This document shows positions 59,665 through 64,000 of a stretch of DNA of 64,000 nucleotides, one piece after another (the first letter of the stretch is position 1; each line of letters starts with the position of its first letter). The notes beneath the pieces are model-generated. The model was not told the DNA's origin, searched no databases, and saw only the letters and a program-made list of their open reading frames with translations. The stretch spans positions 5,192-69,191 of the forward strand of contig CAJUPW010000007.1 of the NCBI GenBank assembly GCA_910588635.1, read 5' to 3'. Source of the DNA: an uncultured Oscillospiraceae bacterium. GTDB lineage: Bacteria > Bacillota > Clostridia > Oscillospirales > Oscillospiraceae. The position numbers and the translations under genes are program-made.

Positions 59665-61539
59665 ATGAAAACCTATCAGGCAGGACAATTTGATATCGCC
59701 GTCATCGGGGCGGGCCACGCAGGCATTGAGGCCGCTCTGGCCGCCGCCCGGATGGGGATGCGGACCTTGTGCTTCACCGTCAATCTGGACGCGGTGGGCA
59801 ACATGCCCTGCAACCCGGCTGTTGGGGGCACGGGCAAGGGCCATCTGGTCCGGGAGCTGGACGCACTGGGGGGCGAGATGGCCAAAGCGGCGGACAGGGC
59901 CTGCATCCAGTACCGGCTGCTCAACCGGAGCAAGGGTCCCGCCGTCTGGTCCCTCCGGGCTCAGGCGGACCGCCGGGAGTACCAGAAGGTAATGAAGCGC
60001 ACCCTGGAGAAGCAGGAAAACCTGTGGGTGAAGCAGGCGGAAATTGTGGAGATCCTCACGGAAAACGGGGCGGTATCCGGGGTGGTCGCCCACACCGGGG
60101 CGGTGTATCAGGTAAAGGCCGCCGTGGTGGCCACCGGCACCCACCTGGGGGGCCGCATCGTGGTGGGAGAGGTGCTCCGGGACTCCGGTCCCGACGGCCT
60201 GTTGGCCGCCTTGCCCCTGACGGACAGCCTGAGGCGGCTGGGCCTGTCCATCCGCCGGTTCAAGACGGGCACGCCCCCCCGGGTCAACCGCCGGTCGGTG
60301 GATTTTTCCAAAATGGAACTCCAGGAGGGGGACGGCGACGGGCTGGCGTTCTCCTTCCGCACGGAGACGCCTCCGAAAAACCGGGCGGTGTGCTACCTCA
60401 CCTATACCAACGAGGAGACCCACAAAGTCATCCGGACCAATATGGCCCGCTCCCCGCTTTACGACGGCACCATCGAGGGGGTCGGCCCCCGGTACTGCCC
60501 CTCCATTGAGACCAAGGTGGAGCGCTTCCCCGACAAGGAGCGCCACCAGCTCTTCATCGAGCCCATGGGGCTGGACACCGAGGAGCTGTATATCCAGGGC
60601 TTTTCCTCCTCTCTGCCCGAGGAGGTGCAGATTGAGATGCTCCACACCGTCCCTGGACTGGAGCACGCCGAAATGACCCGGTGCGCCTACGCCATCGAGT
60701 ACGACTGCGTGGACCCCACCGGGCTGGAGGCCACCCTGGAGACCAAGGCTGTCCCCGGTCTCTACGGTGCGGGGCAGTTCAACGGCTCCTCCGGCTACGA
60801 GGAGGCCGCCGTTCAGGGCTTTGTGGCCGGGGTGAACGCCGCGCTGAAAATTCAAGGCAGGCCGCCCCTCGTCCTCCGCCGGGACCAGGGGTACATCGGG
60901 GTGCTCATCGACGATTTGGTCACCAAGGGCACCAACGAGCCCTACCGGATGATGACCTCCCGCACCGAGTACCGCCTGCTCCACCGGCAGGACAACGCCG
61001 ACCGGCGTCTGGCCGCCATCGGCTGTGAATTGGGGCTGGTGTCCCGGGAAGAATATGAGAAGGTGCGGGAGAAGTACGCCGCCGTGGACCGGGAGGTCCG
61101 CCGCCTGGAGCATACCGGCACGCCCCCCTCGCCAGCCCTGGCCGCGCTGCTGGAGAAACGGGGAGAGCCGCCGGTGAAGGACGGGGCCCGTTTGGCCGAC
61201 CTGCTCCGCCGTCCCCGGCTGTCCTACGCGGACTTGGCCCCCTTCGATCCGGACCGGCCTGACCTGCCGCCGGCGGTGGTCAGCGAGGCGGAGATCACCA
61301 TTAAATACGCCGGGTACATCAACCGCCAGCTGCGCCAGGTGGAGGAGGTCCGCCGGCTGGAGGAGCGGCCCATGCCCGAGGACATCGACTACCTGTCCAT
61401 CGAGGGCCTTCGCCTGGAGGCCCGGCAGAAGCTGGCCGCCATCCGACCCAGGAACCTGGGCCAGGCCGGGCGGGTGTCCGGAGTGTCTCCGGCGGACGTG
61501 GCGGTGCTGATGGTGTATCTGAAACAAAATGAACGGTAG
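59665..61539 (+). CDS. mnmG: tRNA uridine-5-carboxymethylaminomethyl modification enzyme MnmG
   Basis: FAD protein (GidA) that with MnmE modifies the wobble uridine of several tRNAs. FAD motif VIGAGHAGIEAALAAARMG, then NPAVGGTGKGHLVRELDALG and the conserved EYDCVDPTGLEATLETK. 624 aa from ATG 59665, preceded by TGAGGAGC. In most Firmicutes it sits beside mnmE and rsmG near the origin; here it is about 35 kb to the right and mnmE is not in the window. Confidence 0.96.
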   Translation: MKTYQAGQFDIAVIGAGHAGIEAALAAARMGMRTLCFTVNLDAVGNMPCNPAVGGTGKGHLVRELDALGGEMAKAADRACIQYRLLNRSKGPAVWSLRAQADRREYQKVMKRTLEKQENLWVKQAEIVEILTENGAVSGVVAHTGAVYQVKAAVVATGTHLGGRIVVGEVLRDSGPDGLLAALPLTDSLRRLGLSIRRFKTGTPPRVNRRSVDFSKMELQEGDGDGLAFSFRTETPPKNRAVCYLTYTNEETHKVIRTNMARSPLYDGTIEGVGPRYCPSIETKVERFPDKERHQLFIEPMGLDTEELYIQGFSSSLPEEVQIEMLHTVPGLEHAEMTRCAYAIEYDCVDPTGLEATLETKAVPGLYGAGQFNGSSGYEEAAVQGFVAGVNAALKIQGRPPLVLRRDQGYIGVLIDDLVTKGTNEPYRMMTSRTEYRLLHRQDNADRRLAAIGCELGLVSREEYEKVREKYAAVDREVRRLEHTGTPPSPALAALLEKRGEPPVKDGARLADLLRRPRLSYADLAPFDPDRPDLPPAVVSEAEITIKYAGYINRQLRQVEEVRRLEERPMPEDIDYLSIEGLRLEARQKLAAIRPRNLGQAGRVSGVSPADVAVLMVYLKQNER

Positions 61540-61568
61540 CCGCCAAGGCCGGCGGCCCCTACGGAGGA
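61536..61568. repeat. GC-rich palindromic repeat
   Basis: GTAGCCGCCAAGGCCGGCGG-type palindrome ending CCCCTACGGAGG, overlapping the mnmG stop and supplying the GGAGG for the next gene. Confidence 0.5.
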
Positions 61569-61572
61569 AGCC

Positions 61573-62472
61573 ATGAACCTGATACAGATTAAAGGCAATA
61601 CATGGGTGCTTGAGGGCGTCGAGTATATTCCGCTGTATAAGCTGGACGAGAGCCGGTGCGTTCTGCTGGACACCGGCCTGCTCCAGGAGCGGGAGGAGCT
61701 GGAGCAGGCGCTGGGCGCCGCGGGGCTGACCCCTGTGGGGGTGCTGTGCTCCCACGCCCATGTGGACCACTGCGCCAACAACGGCTATTTGCAGGAGAAA
61801 TACGGCGCGAAGGTGGCCCTCACCTTCCCGGAGGCGGGGATGTGCTCCTCGCTGCTGACGCTGAAGTGCTACTTCCTTCTGCTCTCCCCCGGCACGGTGG
61901 AGCGGGAGTCGGCCTGCATGCTCCACACGCCCGACGTTGATATTCCCCGGTCGGACGGACCCTTCTCCTTCTGCGGGGCGGAGTTCCGCATCGTCCACAC
62001 TCCGGGGCACTCCTCGGGGCATGTGTGCACGATCACCCCGGACAATGTGTGCTACACCGCCGACGCCCTCCTCAGCCAGGAGCTGATGGGAGCCAAGCTG
62101 CCCTACAACCTGAGCCAGGCCATGGCTGCGGACAGCCGGGAGAAGCTGCGCCATCTGGGCTGCGACGCCTATATCATGGCCCACCGGGGTGTGTGCCCCG
62201 GCGGGGAAATTGGCGCGCTTATCGACGCCAACCAGGACCTGGTCCGCCGCCGGGCGGAGGAGATCTTAAATCTGGTGGACCGGCCCATGACGGCCAGCCA
62301 GATCGACGAGGCGACCTGCGTCCTCTACCAGCTCTTCACCCGCAAGCCCCGCCGCTCTCTGCGCTTTGAGCGCAACGTCCGGTTTTTTATCGAGTATATG
62401 GTGGACGCCGGCCGGCTGGACGAGGTGTGCCAAAACGGCGCCACCTACTACCGAAGGACGGAAAATTCCTGA
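61573..62472 (+). CDS. MBL-fold metallohydrolase
   Basis: Metallo-beta-lactamase-fold hydrolase with ligands in CSHAHVDHCANN (HxHxDH-like) and HTPGHSSGHVC, and DALLSQEL where the third-motif Asp is expected. The C-terminal 70 residues form a winged-helix-like extension (ARPMTASQIDEATC-type segment), as in several uncharacterised Clostridia proteins. 299 aa. Substrate unknown. GGAGG from the preceding repeat serves as RBS. Confidence 0.82.
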   Translation: MNLIQIKGNTWVLEGVEYIPLYKLDESRCVLLDTGLLQEREELEQALGAAGLTPVGVLCSHAHVDHCANNGYLQEKYGAKVALTFPEAGMCSSLLTLKCYFLLLSPGTVERESACMLHTPDVDIPRSDGPFSFCGAEFRIVHTPGHSSGHVCTITPDNVCYTADALLSQELMGAKLPYNLSQAMAADSREKLRHLGCDAYIMAHRGVCPGGEIGALIDANQDLVRRRAEEILNLVDRPMTASQIDEATCVLYQLFTRKPRRSLRFERNVRFFIEYMVDAGRLDEVCQNGATYYRRTENS

Positions 62473-62488
62473 AAATTGGAGAAAATAC

Positions 62489-62517
62489 TTGCAATCCGCT
62501 TGAAACTGTGGTATGCT
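62489..62517 (+). promoter_or_regulatory. Promoter for secG
   Basis: TTGCAA, 17-nt spacer, TATGCT. Confidence 0.55.
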
Positions 62518-62584
62518 CTTCTGTACTTCCGGGTTTTCCCCACAGTAAATTTTCGGCCCCAGGGCCTTGAAAGGAACGAGTAAT

Positions 62585-62821
62585 ATGAATACGCTGAGTC
62601 TGATTCTCACCATCATCCAGGTCCTGTGCGGTCTGGCCGTCATCGCCGTGGTCATGCTCCAGTCCGGCAAGAGCGCCGGCCTGTCCGGAGCCATTGCCGG
62701 CGGCGCCGACACCTTCCTGTCCAAGAACAAGGCCAAGAGCCTGGACGCCAAGCTGGCCAAGATGACCAAGTGGGTGGCCATTCTGTGGATTGTCATTACC
62801 CTGGTTCTGAGCCTGATCTGA
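62585..62821 (+). CDS. secG: Protein-export membrane protein SecG
   Basis: Accessory subunit of the SecYEG channel. Two membrane helices (LSLILTIIQVLCGLAVIAVV and KWVAILWIVITLVLSLI) flank the conserved LQSGKSAGLSGAIAGG loop. ATG 62585 (78 aa) follows GAAAGGAACG. It is the expected size. Confidence 0.95.
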   Translation: MNTLSLILTIIQVLCGLAVIAVVMLQSGKSAGLSGAIAGGADTFLSKNKAKSLDAKLAKMTKWVAILWIVITLVLSLI

Positions 62822-62840
62822 TTTTTCCGTCATAAGAACC

Positions 62841-62875
62841 AAGCCCCTCCGGCCTTAAGCCGCGAGGGGCTTTTT
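62841..62875 (+). terminator. Terminator after secG
   Basis: AAGCCCCTC/GAGGGGCTT stem with inner GGC/GCC pairs, followed by T5. Confidence 0.85.
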
Positions 62876-62892
62876 CAGAAAAGAGGGGCAAA

Positions 62893-63342
62893 ATGGACCA
62901 CGAGTACTTTATGGGCCAGGCCCTGGCCCTGGCGCGAGAGGCGGCGGCAGATGGGGACGTGCCGGTGGGCTGTGTAATTGTCCGGGACGGGGAGATTGTG
63001 GGCCGGGGGCGCAACCGCCGGGAGGCCAGAGGCGACGCCACCGCCCACGCCGAGGTGGAGGCCATCCGGGACGCCTGCGGCCGGCTGGGGAGCTGGCGGC
63101 TGCACCGCTGTGCCCTGTACGTCACCCTGGAGCCCTGTCCCATGTGCGCCGGGGCCATTGTCAACGCCCGGATTGAGGAGGTCCGCTACGGCGTCCGGGA
63201 CGAGAAGGCCGGGTGCTGCGGGTCGGTGCTCAACTTGTTTGAGGAGCGGTTTAACCACCGCCCCAGGATATACCGGGGGCCGCTGGAGCGGGAGTGCGGG
63301 GAGGTCCTGCAAAAATTTTTTTTGAATCTACGCAATATTTAA
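62893..63342 (+). CDS. tadA: tRNA(adenosine34) deaminase TadA
   Basis: Zinc deaminase making inosine at the wobble position of tRNA-Arg(ACG). The catalytic HAE is in TAHAEVEAI, the zinc cysteines in PCPMCAGAIV, and DVPVGCVIV is in the N-terminal core. 149 aa is typical. GAGGGG precedes ATG 62893. Confidence 0.95.
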   Translation: MDHEYFMGQALALAREAAADGDVPVGCVIVRDGEIVGRGRNRREARGDATAHAEVEAIRDACGRLGSWRLHRCALYVTLEPCPMCAGAIVNARIEEVRYGVRDEKAGCCGSVLNLFEERFNHRPRIYRGPLERECGEVLQKFFLNLRNI

Positions 63343-63480
63343 ATCTTTTGTAACAACTGGAGAGAACTTTTGTAAAATCTTTTGGCTATACTCATACTCG
63401 CAAGGCAAGAACATCTTTTCATTCTATCCTCCATTTTTTGAAAGGCTGACGGGTCGCTCCGTTGGCCTTTCCCCCTTTTT
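63338..63480 (+). ncRNA. Tandem repeat unit 1, candidate small RNA
   Basis: Non-coding unit starting at the tadA stop codon. Positions 63338-63404 align without gaps with 63542-63608 (offset 204), sharing TCTTTTGTAACA, a second TTTGTWA 22 bp later, ATCTTTT and CGCAAG. The following part has TTTCATTCTATCCTCC, whose CCTCC could pair with Shine-Dalgarno sequences, and the unit ends in a hairpin (63440-63471) plus T5. A possible promoter is TTGTAA-N17-CATACT. The RNA would begin near 63400. Confidence 0.5.
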
Positions 63481-63541
63481 AGCTGGGCGTTCTGGCGAAA
63501 AGCGCCAAAAAAATCCGCCGGCCCTTTGAATTTATAGACGA

Positions 63542-63684
63542 TTTAATTCTTTTGTAACATCTGACGTTGGATTTGTTAATATCTTTTCGATAAGATAAGA
63601 TTCGCAAGAGACAGTTCGTTTCATTTTAATCCTCTTTTTCAACGGGAAACCCCGGATACCTTGGAGCAGGTATCCGGGGCTTTT
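63542..63684 (+). ncRNA. Tandem repeat unit 2, candidate small RNA
   Basis: Diverged copy of the 63338 unit with the same order of motifs (TTTTGTAACA, ATATCTTTT, CGCAAG, TTTCATTTTAATCCTC) and its own terminator. The -10 region is weak (AAGATT), so the true promoter class is uncertain. No reading frame is convincing in either unit. Confidence 0.5.
63650..63684 (+). terminator. Terminator closing unit 2
   Basis: An 11-bp perfect stem (CCCCGGATACC / GGTATCCGGGG, 8-nt loop) followed by CTTTT. Confidence 0.85.
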
Positions 63685-63692
63685 CGCTTCTG

Positions 63693-64000
63693 TCATAGTT
63701 TGATCCCGTCCAGCCGGCGGATCAGCGCCTGGGCGGCGATGCCGGTGAACAGTCCGGCCAGCACGGCGGCGATGATGAGGTAGGGCAGGTAGGCCATCAC
63801 GGCCCAGGAGCGCAGGACGGCGGCGGCGGCGAGGAGCTGCCCGAGATTGTGGAAAATGGCGGCCACGGGGCTGGCCAGCCAGATGTGTTCCTGAGTGAGG
63901 GCCTTGCGCAGCAGGTACAGGGCGCACCAGCTCAAGAACCCCCCGGCGGCGCTGTAGATGAGGGTCATGGGCTGGCCGGAGAACACCGCCCCCAGGAATA
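63693..64000 (-). CDS. Gx transporter-family protein (partial)
   Basis: C-terminal part of a polytopic membrane protein; the gene continues beyond the right edge. At least three membrane helices are visible, with FSGQPMTLIYSAAGGFLSW, SPVAAIFHNLGQLLAA and YLPYLIIAAVLAGLFTGIAA. This pattern fits the Gx transporter (heptaprenyl diphosphate synthase component I-like, ECF S-component-like) family. It ends convergent to the small RNA units. Substrate unknown. Confidence 0.75.
   Translation of the reverse strand, partial: FLGAVFSGQPMTLIYSAAGGFLSWCALYLLRKALTQEHIWLASPVAAIFHNLGQLLAAAAVLRSWAVMAYLPYLIIAAVLAGLFTGIAAQALIRRLDGIKL

Noticed and set aside
57661..62184. Very long open frame on the minus strand opposite the amylase and mnmG genes
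   Set aside because: It is the codon-bias shadow of GC-rich plus-strand genes; the translation is low-complexity Gly/His/Val/Leu-rich, has no RBS or domain, and spans several real genes.
1..64000. CRISPR array or prophage
   Set aside because: No regularly spaced repeats and no phage structural, integrase or terminase genes were seen.

Overview
The window looks like the replication-origin region of a high-GC member of the Clostridia. The gene content and high GC suggest Oscillospiraceae (Flavonifractor/Intestinimonas-like), but this is inferred from gene order and protein character, not from a search. The origin core is near 24.1 kb: rpmH, rnpA, yidD, yidC and jag run leftward, and dnaA, dnaN, yaaA (S4), recF, remB, gyrB and gyrA run rightward. 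At least six DnaA-box-like 9-mers lie between dnaA and dnaN.

Left arm. 0-2.1 kb holds a leftward purine unit (xpt and a BMP-family lipoprotein). 2.4-14.6 kb is a block transcribed toward the origin: noc, soj (parA), spo0J (parB), an unknown coiled-coil membrane protein, serS, a PilZ protein, mscL, rsmG, minD, mgsA, hisS and aspS. 14.6-22.2 kb runs away from the origin: an AEC transporter, ricT, holB, a SpeA-type decarboxylase, jag, yidC, yidD, rnpA and rpmH. Three parS sites (two exact, one with a single mismatch) and a candidate Noc-binding site lie in the region.

Right arm. After gyrA come a SHOCT-type small protein, a DIP1984-family gene and a structured intergenic RNA with a tRNA-like T-arm (candidate bacterial Y RNA). 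Then follow a RelB/YafQ toxin-antitoxin pair, rnhA, a small XRE-regulator operon, a MoxR/vWA pair, a GNAT enzyme, pncB, rubrerythrin and typA. A low-GC segment of about 1 kb with two orphan genes is flanked by a 50-bp direct repeat. Next is a gene for a tail-anchored small protein behind two LexA-type SOS boxes, then a LysM/G5/M23 peptidoglycan hydrolase with a WalR-type box, an LTA-synthase-like enzyme and glyS under a T-box riboswitch.

48.8-64 kb begins with small genes, including what looks like an Fst/par-type type I toxin-antitoxin locus: a 31-codon membrane peptide and a convergent antisense RNA that share a terminator and direct repeats. A long rightward run follows (recJ, relA, dtd, an MBL hydrolase, hemZ, a uridine-kinase-like gene, a GH13 amylase, mnmG, a second MBL hydrolase, secG, tadA). 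The window ends with two tandem related intergenic units, each closing in a terminator (possible small RNAs), and a partial Gx-transporter gene.

The genes are mostly chromosome housekeeping: replication initiation, segregation and nucleoid occlusion, translation, protein insertion, stringent response and cell-envelope work. The less ordinary parts are the small loci between them: the Fst-like system, the Y-RNA candidate, the SOS-box gene and the tandem RNA units. No rRNA, complete tRNA, CRISPR array or insertion sequence was recognised.
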